64,000 bases of DNA from assembly GCA_033675265.1 (NCBI GenBank), contig JAUJYZ010000439.1, positions 246,501 through 310,500 of the forward strand, in the 5' to 3' direction. A model generated the notes under the pieces. It ran no database searches. It saw nothing but the letters and a program-made list of their open reading frames with translations, and was not told the DNA's origin. Of the stretch, positions 1 to 12,479 are shown in pieces; position 1 is the first letter of the stretch; each line of letters opens with the position of its first letter. The position numbers and the translations under genes were made by a program. This DNA is from Actinostola sp. cb2023. Lineage: Eukaryota > Cnidaria > Anthozoa > Actiniaria > Actinostolidae.

Positions 1-1545
1 AATGCCCACTTCGTGAGTACTATACTACTATATGGGCTAGTATATGGTTAATATCCGTTCATTGGTGGACGACACATGACGTCACTAAATTGAATGCCCA
101 CTTCGTGAGTACTATACTACTATATGGGCTAGTATATGGTTAATATCCGTTCATTGGTGGACGACACATGACGTCACTAAATTGAATGCCCACTTCGTGA
201 GTACTATACTACTATATGGGCTAGTATATGGTTAATATCCGTTCATTGGTGGACTACACATGACGTCACTAAATTGAATGCCCACTTCGTGAGTACTATA
301 CTACTATATGGGCTAGTATATGGTTAATATCCGTTCATTGGTGGACGACACATGACGTCACTAAATTGAATGCCCACTTCGTGAGTACTATACTACTATA
401 TGGGCTAGTATATGGTTAATATCCGTTCATTGGTGGACTACACATGACGTCACTAAATTGAATGCCCACTTCGTGAGTACTATACTACTATATGGGCTAG
501 TATATGGTTAATATCCGTTCATTGGTGGACGACACATGACGTCACTAAATTGAATGCCCACTTCGTGAGTACTATACTACTATATGGGCTAGTATATGGT
601 TAATATCCGTTCATTGGTGGACGACACATGACGTCTAAATTGAATGCCCACTTCGTGAGTACTATACTACTATATGGGCTAGTATATGGTTAATATCCGT
701 TCATTGGTGGACGACACATGACGTCACTAAATTGAATGCCCACTTCGTGAGTACTATACTACTATATGGGCTAGTATATGGTTAGTATATGGTTAATATC
801 CGTTCATTGGTGGACTACACATGACGTCACTAAATTGTACTTCGTGACTACTACTACTATATGGGCTAGTATATGGTTAATATCCGTTCATTGGTGGACG
901 ACACATGACGTCACTAAATTGAGTACTTCGTGAGTACTATACTACTATATGGGCTAGTATATGGTTAATATCCGTTCATTGGTGGACGACACATGACGTC
1001 ACTAAATTGAATGCCCACTTCGTGAGTACTATACTACTATATGGGCTAGTATATGGTTAATATCCGTTCATTGGTGGACGACACATGACGTGGTAATTCA
1101 CTATAAGAGATTGGCCGTGAGTCACATATTCTACTATACTAGTGGGCTAGTATATGGTTAATATCCGTTCATTGGTGACATGACGTCACTAAATTGGACT
1201 TCGTGAGTACTATACTACTATATGGGCTAGTATATGGTTAATATCCGTTCATTGGTGGACGACACATGACGTCACTAAATTGAGTACTTCGTGAGTACTA
1301 TACTACTATATGGGCTAGTATATGGTTAATATCCGTTCATTGGTGGTGGACGACACATGACGTCCTAAATTGAGTGCCCACTGAGTGATATGGTTAGTAT
1401 CCGCTTAGGTGGTATTAGTCACTCGTCTTTTGTACTATAGCCAGTCACTGAGGGTGGACACATTGGTGGACACTGGCTTCTGACTTATACTTTTTATATG
1501 GCTAGTACTATCCGTTCATTGGTGGACTACACATGACGTCACTAA
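1..1545. repeat. 92-bp satellite array, about 17 units, window edge
   Basis: Tandem repeat with units starting at 1, 93, 185, 277, 369, 461, 553, 643 and 735. The first units are nearly identical; units after about 780 are increasingly degenerate, with deletions, a short internal duplication near 781-795 and scrambled ends past 1370. Each unit contains ACTTCGTGAGTACTATAC, TATGGGCTAGTATATGG and ACATGACGTCACTAAATTG, so nearly every unit carries the palindrome TGACGTCA (a CRE/ATF-type octamer). The array runs off the left edge, so its true length is unknown. No coding potential was seen. Confidence 0.97.
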
Positions 1546-1561
1546 AAAACTTGTACTACTA

Positions 1562-1866
1562 GAGTGGTTTTCATTAACCCGTGAAACAAAGTGTACTAAT
1601 TAGAGATGTAATAGTCAGATAAACACAATAGAAAACAAAAGAATTAGAGTGAAGTAGTGCTAAATACTATGAAATGTAAATGCTGTACGTATGTAAATAT
1701 ATATAATATGATAAATGTGGAATGAGGTTAATCAAACCTCACATACGTGATTTTTTTCTGAGTCCCAAAATCACGTATGTGAGGTTTGGTTAACCTCATT
1801 CCACATTTATCATATTATAGTGCTAAATACGCTAAAGTGTATTTCACGGGTTTATGAAAACCACTC
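1562..1866. mobile_element. Palindromic MITE with GAGTG ends and TA duplication
   Basis: The ends are inverted: AGAGTGGTTTTCATTAACCC on the left and the complement of GGGTTTATGAAAACCACTCT on the right. A second inner inverted pair (about 1700-1770 against 1771-1816, around TCACGTATGTGAGGTTTGGT) makes most of the element foldable. TA at 1560-1561 and 1867-1868 fits a TA target-site duplication. Shorter relatives with the same terminal GAGTG, the same TA flanks and the internal AATAGAAAACAA / TAGTGCTATTTAGTACT words lie at 27087 and 29091. There is no transposase; it is non-autonomous, possibly Tc1/mariner-mobilised from the TA flank. Confidence 0.8.
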
Positions 1867-1869
1867 TAA

Positions 1870-2438
1870 TCCGACGAGTAGTCATGGTAAAAAGACTTAC
1901 CATGTAGTACTTACAGAGTATAACCACCCGCTCTCTCACTAGTGACAGATAAAAGTCTAGAATTTTCTTTGTCAAACAAGTCTACCTCAGTCAATTCTCG
2001 GCTTTCAAGCATTTCGGTTTCAACTGAATTGAATCTAGCAGTACTACCATATACTGAAAGCCCAAATACCGCCCTTGTTACTAGTAAAGGCTGCAGAGTC
2101 CTACATTTATTTACAGCTCTATCTTAGCTGGAGACCCGCGGGATTTCCACAAAGGAGACGTGACGAGGGATCAATTGAAAAGTTTGAAATATGAAATAGG
2201 GAAAAAAAATTCAATCAACCTGATCAACTAAAACGTCTGCAAAGAAGGCTACCCTGATGCTACTGAACGCATACTATGAACAATAATATTAAAGCATATA
2301 AATCTAGATATAATATACTCTATATCTTTAGGCAACCGGACTGTACCAGTATGTAGTCATGAGCAGAGGAATATATATCGTTACTATGGGAACCATTCGT
2401 TTCTGATCACCACAATTCAATTTAGATACTTTATTCTA
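1870..2438. other. Intergenic, nothing recognised
   Basis: Unique-looking AT-rich sequence. A short open frame at 1942-2127 has no recognisable protein features and no splice context. Confidence 0.5.
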
Positions 2439-2439
2439 C

Positions 2440-2826
<387 letters not shown>

Positions 2827-2829
2827 TTC

Positions 2830-4075
2830 ACAAAAGACCAGACATGTTTATCAGTATATCATCGCATTAAAGGGACAATTAAGACGAGATATTGCCAAAC
2901 AAATCCCTGGTTTTTTATCAGAGATTTATCTAGATATAAAGTATAAAAGAGAAACCGAAAAGGTGCATCTTGTACCCAAAATATAGGTCACAAAGAGCGG
3001 TGAGGATCTAAGGTTTAATAATAATAATAAAGCTTAAAGCTTATCTAGATATGACTACCTTTCAGTCGGAACACCTGTTTTAACCTTCCTTGGCGATATG
3101 TGGGATTAATCTCGTAGGTTTTCCTCTAGTACCTTAAGAAACCCATCCAAAAACAGTATCCAAAAACAGTATCCAAAAACAGTATCCAAAAACAGTATCC
3201 AAAAACAGTATCCAAAAACAGGAAACCTATATGTTTTACGATAACTTTTTAAGGAAGGCATGGAACCTAGCCTGATTTTCAGACGGCTCATGTGTCATGC
3301 TACATGGAACCAAAAGAACTGATTCTCTTGATGAAACTCAAGTTAACGTCTAGTTTTTCAAAATCCGTTCAGATCTAAGGTCTGGAAATTAGTTGGAAGT
3401 TCATGTGAATTTCCAAAGAATTTCCAAGGTTTGACTGAAGAGGGTGCGTATATGTCAGTGTGTTTTGCTTCGAACCCCGAGAACAGGGCGTGACGATCAC
3501 CTGGCAACAGATGGAAGTCCTTTTAAGTTTCCCGAGAACTGACAAAACATAGCATCTATAGCAAGTACTAATATCCGTTCATAATAAAATAAAATCGTGA
3601 TTCATTTAAATATTGATACATTAATCGCGTAAGAACACAAAGTGCTTGCTCAGTCTTCATGTCATCGACAACTGTTTTGTACTAATGGTTTTGTACAGCT
3701 TACAACAGCGTATAATTAAAAGCCCCTCTGGTCATCAAATAATTAGTCGAATGTAACTCAGAGTGGCACAAGAACATGTTAAGATTACTGAACGCAGTAA
3801 AAAAACATCATGAAATGAAATGCGAGCTTCAGGAAGCATTTATGCGCTTAGTAAAACTGCTGTTATCTCGCGGTAATTTCTCATGTTTTGACACATATTT
3901 TCATAGATTTTCGTAGTTTGATTTTTTCTCAGTTTGGCAGTGACTATGATTGAAATGCCTCACCTAAACATAAATAATGGTTTCTGCCTCTGAAGTTACC
4001 ACATCCAATTTAAATTACTGTTTTACAATTTGTGCTATCTGAACTGACTCAGAAATATGTCTGCGATTTTTGATA
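2830..4075. other. Intergenic, short 14-bp tandem only
   Basis: No gene recognised. At about 3148-3222 the word ATCCAAAAACAGT repeats about six times in tandem. The rest appears unique and AT-rich. Confidence 0.55.
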
Positions 4076-4079
4076 TTTA

Positions 4080-4545
4080 AAGTCAAAGAGACGACCCAAA
4101 GTCAAAGAGACGACCCAAAGTCAAACAGACGACCAAATTCAAAGAGACGACCCGAAGTCAAATAGACGACCCAAAGTCAAAGAGACGACCCAAAGTCAAA
4201 GAGACGACCCGAAGTCAAATAGACGACCCAAAGTCAAAGAGACGACCCAAAGTCAAAGAGACGACCCAAAGTCAAGGAGACGACCCAAAGTCAAAGAGAT
4301 GACCCAAAGTCAAATAGACGACCCAATGTCAAAGAGACGACCCAAAGTCAAAGAGACGACCCAAAGTCAAAGAGACGACCCAAAGTCAAAGAGACGACCC
4401 AAAGTCAAAGAGACGACCCAAGGTCAAAGAGACGACCCAAGGTCAAAGAGACGACCCAAAGTCAAAGAGACGACCCAAAGTCAAAGAGACGACCCAAAGT
4501 CAATGTCAAACAGACGAACCAAAGTCAAACAAGTCAAAGATAAGC
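4080..4545. repeat. 19-bp minisatellite, about 24 copies
   Basis: Tandem unit AAGTCAAAGAGACGACCCA with scattered substitutions (AAATAGACG, AAACAGACG, AAGGAGACG). The period is 19 bp, not a multiple of three, so the open frame across it (4299-4556) cycles through all frames and is a repeat artefact, not a gene. Confidence 0.95.
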
Positions 4546-4549
4546 AAGC

Positions 4550-6260
4550 AAAATGAATCTCTGTTCGCAGGGTAGGTTTTCATTCGCCTTTCGGTATAAC
4601 GCAGACTAATTCTACATGATTAGTGGCTGCGTCGCTGTGAAGAAAGTAATTAACACCAAATAAATTATTTTTGCAAAAACGATAAAGCAAACATTATGCG
4701 AAAGTATAATGACATTTTTATATCGCATCACATCCTTGTATATCACTCAACACTTGTCGTCGCACGTGGTCCAAGGGCGGAGGCTAAAGCGAACCAATCA
4801 CAGATTGATCACGTGCGCAGTGAGATCTACTTAGATCCATGAGGGCTATGATTCAGCCCCTTTTGCTGTGCACACCATCGTAGTTAATCGTGAGGCGATA
4901 TAAAAAAATTACGCTGTTTCTATGGAGTGTGAATCAACCAGGAGCATAGCCTAAAGCTATAGTACCAAGAGACCATGGTCTCTTGATAGTACTAATTCGT
5001 TCTGGCAAATTTGCCGTTTTCATTTTCTGCCAAGTTTTCATGAACAACTTTTTACGAATAAAGCTGTACAAATAAAGTGATCTACAATCATCAGTTCTCA
5101 TAAATAAAGTCGTTAAACATGATATTGTACTCAATTTGTACCTCTTCTCGTCAGTTTATATCGTAAATCCTCCACGGTTGATGTTCTGTGTTTTATCTTA
5201 ATATCTGCCACGAGCACTGGAAATGTTACTTCTTCTTTGTAAACTGAAGAAACAAGCAGCCGGCAATGCTGCAGTGTTTGCTGTCCGAAGTGGCTGTGAA
5301 AAAACAGCCTGGTCTAACATACGAGTGTCGGCCAGTGACTCACACTTTATACCGCAAACGTATTTCGTTACTTCTACTTTGTAAAGAAACAAACTGCCGA
5401 CAATACTGTCAGGAAGCCACTCATGACCAACCGTACGGTTGCCTTCTCTGCAAACAGCTCAAAATGGGCTACTTATGACGTCACCAATACAGCGCCTTTG
5501 CTACGAATCCAGGATCCGCTCGGGTAGAATGGAGATTTCGAATACAGATACTGATTCCCATTCTAGATATTTTAGTAAACGATACTATGTGTAATTATTA
5601 TTTATTGATGACTCTGTAAACAAGTCGATATTTCTACCTCTACGTTTTCTGGTCAGTTTCTTTACCTTTCTAAAAGTATATTCGGAATCACGTTCCCGTT
5701 CTCTGTACGTTTTACAATCATTTTGGAATCCAATTGAAGTGTTTAGTATGTGTTCTCATCGGTCCTAATGGTTGATATTATGAAAGTCTTTTTACTCAAA
5801 TTGGGTGTGATCACGTGACCTCAGAATTCGCTCGCCGTCCTAACTGATGTATCCTCTACATACTTCATGTTTAATTGTCTAAATCTTCAGAACATGATAC
5901 TACTAACAACACAATATATAACTTCACCTTCGTATTGGGTCTCCCAGGAGTTGTCAACGATATGTGACTGCTATGACTTTACTGATTGCAACCATGCCAT
6001 ATATTACATCTCCAGTCCCTACGGTATTTGCTCAAGGTATTTATATACACTCATAACCTACAGGATGTAATTTTCCAACGGATGCGAAGCGATGACAGTT
6101 TACTTTGTATCAAGAAAACTAATTATTTGGCAGAAATGGAGAAACTTCACCCAACGCACCCACCTGCTTCAGTTGAACTTCTTTCCTTTGTATTAGATTT
6201 GTCACCTCATTTCTGGATCCTTTCAAGAGGATTCTGAGATCTATTGTATTAGTGAATGAT
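4550..6260. other. Intergenic, no gene recognised
   Basis: Contains a small palindrome at about 4960-4994 (AAGAGACCATGGTCTCTTG core), two diverged copies of a word around TTACTTCTTCTTTGTAAA at 5225-5290 and 5367-5440, and an isolated TGACGTCA at 5476. Short open frames (5266-5478, 5986-6237) overlap these repeats and show no domain. Confidence 0.5.
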
Positions 6261-6261
6261 C

Positions 6262-6594
6262 CACATTGACAATTTTTTTTTTTCACATTGAGATTTTTTT
6301 TCTCACATTGAGATTTTTTTTTTCACATTGAGATTTTTTTTTTCACATTGAGATTTTTTTTTTCACATTGAGATTTTTTTTTTCACATTGAGATTTTTTT
6401 TTTCACATTGAGATTTTTTTTTTCACATTGAGATTTTTTTTTTCACATTGAGATTTTTTTTTTCACATTGAGATTTTTTTTTTCACATTGAGATTTTTTT
6501 TTTCACATTGAGATTTTTTTTTCACATTGAGATTTTTTTTTTCACATTGAGATTTTTTTTTTCACATTGAGATTTTTTTTTCACATTGAGATTT
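6262..6594. repeat. 20-bp minisatellite CACATTGAGA plus T-run, about 16 copies
   Basis: Near-perfect tandem of CACATTGAGA followed by nine or ten T. Copies differ almost only in T-run length. The block ends abruptly at GAGATTTGAGCACTTC. Confidence 0.97.
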
Positions 6595-6834
6595 GAGCAC
6601 TTCACGCGAAATGAAACTGATAACAAAGTTGCTTATGAAAATTCAAGCCAATTTATTGTATTTATAAAAGTTATATGACACTTGTTATCAATTGAAGTAA
6701 TCAGTATTCAAGGCAATTTTGGCATATTTTAATTAAAATAAGGATGAACGAAGCGAATATAATAATATATAGTATAATATAGTATAAACAGCGCTATATA
6801 AATATAGTATTTTTATATGACATGATAAATCATC

Positions 6835-7245
6835 ATTATTATCAAGTTATTATTATTATTATCATCATCATTATCAGTCGTTATTATTATCATTATTAAT
6901 ATTATTATTATCATTATTAATATTATTATTATCATCATTATTATTATCATTATTATTATTATTATTATTATCAGTCGTTATTATTATCATTATTAATATT
7001 ATTATTATCATTATTAATATTATTATCATCATCATTATCATTATTATTATTATCAGTCGTTATTATTATCATTATTAATATTATTATTATCATTATTAAT
7101 ATTATTATCATCATTATCATTATTATTATCATTAATATCAGTCGTTATTATTATCATCATTATTATTATTATTATCATTATTAATATTATTATTATTATA
7201 ATCATCATCATCGTCATCATCATTATTATTATATTATTATTATTA
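6835..7245. repeat. Compound ATT/ATC microsatellite with higher-order unit
   Basis: TTATTATTATC-type repeats in which the longer word ATCAGTCGTTATTATTATCA recurs at about 6874, 6972, 7053 and 7137. Spacing is roughly 80-100 bp, so a higher-order unit was amplified. Just upstream (6780-6810) is CAGCGCTATATAAATATAG, resembling the retroposon tail seen at other ATT runs. Confidence 0.85.
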
Positions 7246-7249
7246 TTTA

Positions 7250-7675
7250 AAATCACGAGTCTGGTTATAAAGTAAAAACGATATCAAACGTTAAAGTTAA
7301 CGTTTTGACTATTGGGCTCCCTGTGTATTACTCGTAAAAGAAAGAGTAGCTATATATTTCAGCAACCATGCTATTCCGTTGCTACATGTATGGCCCTGAT
7401 TACCGGGTTAATAAATACATTAAAGTACCGGGATACCTGTGTTTTTTTTCGGACGAGCCGTTGATCAAAGAGTCTGGATATATTGACTAATCTTTGCCCG
7501 AGTTCTTTGTTCTTGTTATTTATACTGTATTTCATTTACTCTCACTGATGGTAAACGACTCAAGGATTTTAAATAAAGAACCGTTGAATTTTACGATGTC
7601 ACGTGACTCATTTACTGCTTTCCCAGACACCCTTGCGGTCGTAGCTTTCATGATTTATGGTGTTCAACCTGCGTA
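7250..7675. other. Intergenic, nothing recognised
   Basis: No coding or repeat structure recognised; a 60-codon open frame at 7494-7676 lacks any supporting feature. Confidence 0.45.
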
Positions 7676-7849
7676 ATTCCCCTTATGACGTAACGATACC
7701 ACTACTACCAGAATCCTTTTCGAATTCTTATTCTTATTCAAATGTTTTAACTCCTATGAGAGTACCAAGGTGTGGGGTGAATTAGAATAACAAAAGAAGC
7801 TACCAAAAGGATTCTGGGAGTAGTGGTATCACTACGTCATAAGGGGAAT
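7676..7849. mobile_element. Short palindromic MITE, about 174 bp
   Basis: Terminal inverted repeats of about 45 bp: ATTCCCCTTATGACGTAACG at the left end and its near complement ending CACTACGTCATAAGGGGAAT at the right. Both arms contain the ATACCACTACT / AGTAGTGGTAT block. No coding sequence lies inside. Confidence 0.8.
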
Positions 7850-8082
7850 GGTAAATTGCACAAGCTGAAGGCAGCGTTGCTCACAGGATAATCGTCGCAC
7901 CCTTGAGGGGTTAAAATCGTAGTTTGGTACCGCTTAGGGTATTTAAACCCGGTACCTTTTTGCCCATAAATAGAATTGGTACCTATGAGGGTTGCCACGC
8001 CCGCAAGGTCGAGAACCTGGTACCTTTTAGAGGGTTTATTTTCAAAATTTCCGTCGGGCATTATCACACTCTTTATAGAGTT

Positions 8083-8430
8083 CCGAAGTGATGACGTCAA
8101 AAAAATAAAAATTTCCCTTTTTCGACTTTAGATCACTAATTTCGAAAGAACATCAATAAAAAAGCTTACATTCCAAATCTGAGAGCAATTGGTTATAATT
8201 TCCCCCCACAAATCACTGTAATTTCGGCTTGGTTCGTAACGTTATGAACCAAGCCGAAATTACAGTGATTTGTGGGGGTAAATTATATATTCAACTAGCC
8301 ATATCTCAGCCGCTATTTAACCGATTGTTGTCAAATTTGGCATGTAAGCTTCTTTTTTGATGTTCTTTCGAAATTGAGGATCGAAAGTTGATAAAGCGAA
8401 GAATAAAAATTTCGTGACGTCACACTTCGG
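8083..8430. mobile_element. Nested fold-back element, about 348 bp
   Basis: The ends CCGAAGTGATGACGTCA and TGACGTCACACTTCGG are inverted, and homology continues inward through TTTCGAAAGAACATCA / TGATGTTCTTTCGAAA. The centre (about 8198-8288) is a second hairpin with stem ACAAATCACTGTAATTTCGG. Each terminal arm carries TGACGTCA (8092 and 8415). It is non-coding and probably a MITE. Confidence 0.85.
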
Positions 8431-10990
8431 TACCATCTTATTAAAATCTTATCTAGTACTTTGTATCGTGGAGTAAATATGAGTTTGTTAATCTTGTTGT
8501 GATGAAAGAGATTAAAATTGACGAGAGAAGCAACAAATCACCCTGGGAGATGTATTGATTGTGATTAATTTATGTTTTTTTAAACAATAATCAATGCTGC
8601 CAGCCTTGATTCCCGGTGTTAGGGGCTTTAGAATCTTTAGAAAATGAAGTGTGATGAAGTATTAGAATTATCTGCCAGAACATATGAATCAGTGTGGTGT
8701 AAAGTTGTACAGTCTGTAAACAAATGTCTTTGTCGTTATGCTTGGGTGAGTCTGAGCCTGATAAATTGACTTATCTGATGAAAGCAAAGTGGATCGGCCA
8801 CGAGAAATGAGAAAGTACATTAATAACAAATGTCTGTTTGGTGAGTGAAACAGACAATGTCATGTCTGGTACATTTTGACGTTGACATGAGAAATATTGG
8901 ACAAATTAAAATTAAATGTGCATGGATGCTATATCTTGGTTGATTTGTGTAAGACCTAACACAAGAAATGAATAAAAAAAATCCAAGAAATCTCAGACAG
9001 CGTGAGTGATTTGGCAGAGAAAATGCGGAAAAATGGATGGAAATTCTATCTGGGTTTATTTGTGCTATAAAGCTAGTTTCATATGGCCAAATAGGATCAG
9101 AAAAACACGTAAAAACAAGAAGAGGCTAATGTAAAGTGATGAATAATGGTAGTTTGTTAAATTAGGGACACATTTCTTCTTTAATTACGTACAGAAACAA
9201 GAACCAATTAGTTATTCTTACTTGATAGGTTTGTAATTCCGAAAATTAATAATTCCTTTCTTTGATGATAAAAAGAGCAGAATTGATTGTATTTTTGGCA
9301 GAAAATTATTGCTGTTTATTTTATAGTTTTCAGCTTTTCACCTGAGGAAACTCAAAACATCCGAAAACCATTACAAACGCCTGATTTGATTGATTTTATT
9401 TTTTGTATGTCAATTAACTTATACTGTAAACACTGGGATTTTGCATTGGAGGTCACTTAAATTAGGAATCTTGCAGACTTTCCATTAGTGCGAAACTAAG
9501 GGGGAATGATTGACTTTCTGAATCTGAAGCCTCTAGGGATCTTACACTAACTGGCCAGAAAACAACAAACACCGAGTCACAGTTCGCGCTAATTTTGTCA
9601 AATTAACTATTTGTTTTTGCTATAAATAGTTACACAACATTAAACTGATTGCAATGTTTTACAGGAAAACGAAAATGTTCATTTCAGCCCGCGCTTTGAC
9701 ACGACGCGAATCGGTCAGAACTTTACACAACTAGCTGCTTCATGAAGCAAAGGTTTTTTTATTTGATTTTATTTCGCCTATTTACTTACCTCAAACTATT
9801 AGTCTTTCCAACGTTGTCTGAGTTTGCCGAAATGTAGAAATCAGCTCAGTATTCAACTGAGAAAGTTCGCAAATCGTGCAGCACAGATCTCCGTACTGAC
9901 GATATAGCTGATGAATAAATCAGTGCTGTGTAACTGTAGTTGTCTATCTTCGACTGACTATCTTATCGACGCTGAACCAGTCTCTTTGGTGGTCTTCTTG
10001 AAAAGTTCCTACATCGCAACCATTTCCTTTCACTGGACAGTTTACAGATCATGATAAGGTTCGCTTTGAGACTGGATTTATATGAAGCTTGACGGAGTTT
10101 TCATCCAATCAAGCTGATTCATATGAATAACCAATCAGGTGGGCGCGATTTCATCCGCTAGAGCTCTCATATCCTGTTCTTATTATCAATGTGAAAGGGG
10201 ACAAAATGATGATTCTTTGTTCTAGAATGTTTGCTAATGAAACAAGAATAAATAAATGAAGATTTAATCAGCAATTGTGGAATACCCTTGTGGTGGAAAT
10301 AGACGCTTCAAAAACACAACAAGAAGTGAACGATATTCAAACAATGGTCTGTGCGTTACCTATTATTGGAAGAGCCCTTCAAAAATGGAATTCTTCTTCT
10401 TATTCAGCTATGTATTGCTACAGTATTCAAACGATCTTCTCTGCGTCACTTTTTTTGGAAAAGCGCATAAAAAACTCGCACAAATCGCCGGCACTCTATT
10501 GCTTCAGTATTAAAACAAACGATCTTCGCTCTGTGCGTTACGTTTAAGGCAAAACTGACCTCTTCAAAACACAAATGCACAGATACCTCTGTGTTACCGG
10601 TACAACTTTAAAAAGATCTTCTATCCATTACTTTTCTGTCGTCGTGAAACAGACAGTAGCGCATCTCCTATATTGTTTGTTTACTGCATGGTACTGATGT
10701 TATCATGTATCCTACTCTACGTCCGCTACCTATTCCCTGGTGCTTATTCTTGGTGGTGTTCAAACGATCTTATCGTGTAAGGCTGCATGTAGTACGGATA
10801 TCGCATGCTTTATTCTTCTCATTCATGACTTTGTTGTGTCTCAAGTGATTGCACAGCGCCGCGCTTTGGAGTAGTTATCTTACCGAATCGTCAAGAAATG
10901 CATTTCCTGCGAGCGCGGTTCCTAACCCAGTTGTCAGCCAAATTGAGGAACAAAAAGGATATGTTTATTAAAGCTATTTTTATTAAAAAT
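8431..10990. other. Intergenic, no gene recognised
   Basis: Mostly unique sequence. Between about 10,290 and 10,550 the words TTCAAACGATCTTC, CTGTGCGTTAC and ATTGCTTCAGTATT recur at about 100-bp steps, forming a degenerate tandem that explains the overlapping open frames there. No RNA gene was seen. Confidence 0.5.
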
Positions 10991-10994
10991 AGTC

Positions 10995-11335
10995 ATGGAA
11001 ATGTAATTTCAAAACTCATAGGACAAAGATACGATTATCATAGCTGGAAAGATCTCGTTGAAATTAGTAAAAATGTGAAGTTTGGAAAAGATCGCTTCAC
11101 CGCAAATTGCCGAAGATATGAATTTTCAAAAATCGAAATTTGGTATGAAAACCTTTGTTCAATGTTGGAGCTGCCTCGTAAATTTCCAAAGGTTTCGATT
11201 TTTGAAAATTCATATCTTCGCAATTTGTGAAGCGATCTTTTCCAAACTTCACATTTTTACTAATTTCAACGAACTCTTTCCAGCTATGATAATCATATTT
11301 TTGTCCTATGAGTTTTGAAATTACATGATAAACCC
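10995..11335. mobile_element. Fold-back MITE, about 340 bp
   Basis: Two arms of about 155 bp are inverted: ATGTAATTTCAAAACTCATAG at the left pairs with CTATGAGTTTTGAAATTACAT at the right, and the match continues through GTGAAGTTTGGAAAAGATCG and AGATATGAATTTTCAAAAATCG. The four mutually overlapping open frames here (both strands) follow from this symmetry and are not genes. Confidence 0.88.
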
Positions 11336-11589
11336 TCATCGTAAAATGACTATCTTTGGAATTATCTTTGAAGACATCAAAAAGACATTACCCGCGCAGG
11401 GTTCTGAATCCTTTTGTGCATCAAATTAAACATTGCCGCAAATTAGATCTTTGGAATTATCTATAGAACTGATCGAATAGCCATCAGATTCCCGAGCACT
11501 ATCTGTCGTACTATTTAATTTGCCTTCAGAGTTATCGTCGGAACATCAAGAAAACTAAGCCATTTCCTGCCACCATTTAGGGATCAATC

Positions 11590-11775
11590 ATTATTTATTG
11601 ATCGCCTGGGGGTGTCGGAGGTTTGGGTGATAAGCTACGTTGCTTATTGTGATCTCCCCTCCCAAAGTTATCCGTAGCAACCCCCATTATACTTGGCTAC
11701 GCATGGGTTTATGCCAGTTGGTACTTGTATCCGCTGATCCATTTTGTAGGAATAAAGATTATTATTATTGCGAGA
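11590..11775 (+). mobile_element. Probable LINE/SINE 3' end with short ATT tail
   Basis: Sequence ending TTTTGTAGGAATAAAGATTATTATTATTG looks like a retroposon 3' end with an ATT tail. Similar ends occur at about 17,010-17,130 and 14,050-14,095. No reverse-transcriptase coding is attached. Confidence 0.4.
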
Positions 11776-12019
11776 AACCAAACAACTCCCACGCTTAGAT
11801 GAGAGTTGTCTAAGTCTGAGTTTCATGTATGTTTATCTCCTGCAGTTGAACACGAATATCCTCGTTAACCAGGAAATTACTTGCGTGCAGTGAACATTGA
11901 AATATGCTTCATACTCGCACTACTTAGCTTCTTGTTTTCATTTATGCATGTCTTTCGTTTTCAGAATATTCCGAGAATATTCAGGTTACGCTGACAATGT
12001 ATTTGAGCCACTCGGCTCG

Positions 12020-12475
12020 GCGTTCCTTTCTTTCCTTCCTTCTTTCCTTCAATTCCCGGTTTTCTTCCTTCTTTCCCTCCTTCCTTTCTTCCTTCAATTC
12101 TTTCCTTCCTTCCTTCCTTCTTTCGTGCATTCCTTCTTTCGTGACTTCCTTCTTTCGTTCGTTCTTTCCTTCCTTCCTTCCTTCCTTCCTTCCTTCCTTC
12201 CTTCCTTCCTTCCTTCCTTCCTTCCTTCCTTCCTTCCTTCCTTCCTTCCTTCCTTCCTTCCTTCCTTCCTTCCTTCCTTCCTTCCTTCCTTCCTTCCTTC
12301 CTTCCTTCCTTCCTTCCTTCCTTCCTTCCTTCCTTCCTTCCTTCCTTCCTTCCTTCCTTCATTCCTTCCTTCCTTCTTTCCTTCCTTTATTTTCCTGTTT
12401 TCTTAATTCTTTCCTTCCTTTCTTCCTTCCATCCTTTATTTTCCAGTTTTTTTCTTTCCTTCCTTTTTTCCTACG
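12020..12475. repeat. (TTCC)n microsatellite, about 450 bp
   Basis: A pure CCTT run spans about 12,163-12,360, with degenerate copies on both sides. The Leu-Pro-Ser-Phe frames on the plus strand and Lys-Glu-Gly-Arg frames on the minus strand are translations of the tetranucleotide, open in several frames, and are not genes. Confidence 0.97.
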
Positions 12476-12479
12476 ATTC

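Noticed and set aside
1..1545. Regular 92-bp repeats as a CRISPR array
   Set aside because: Units are identical throughout with no spacers, and the genome is animal.
11038..11339. Overlapping frames on both strands with YEFSKIE and HSWKEFVEISKNVK in each
   Set aside because: The similarity between strands comes from the inverted arms of the fold-back MITE.
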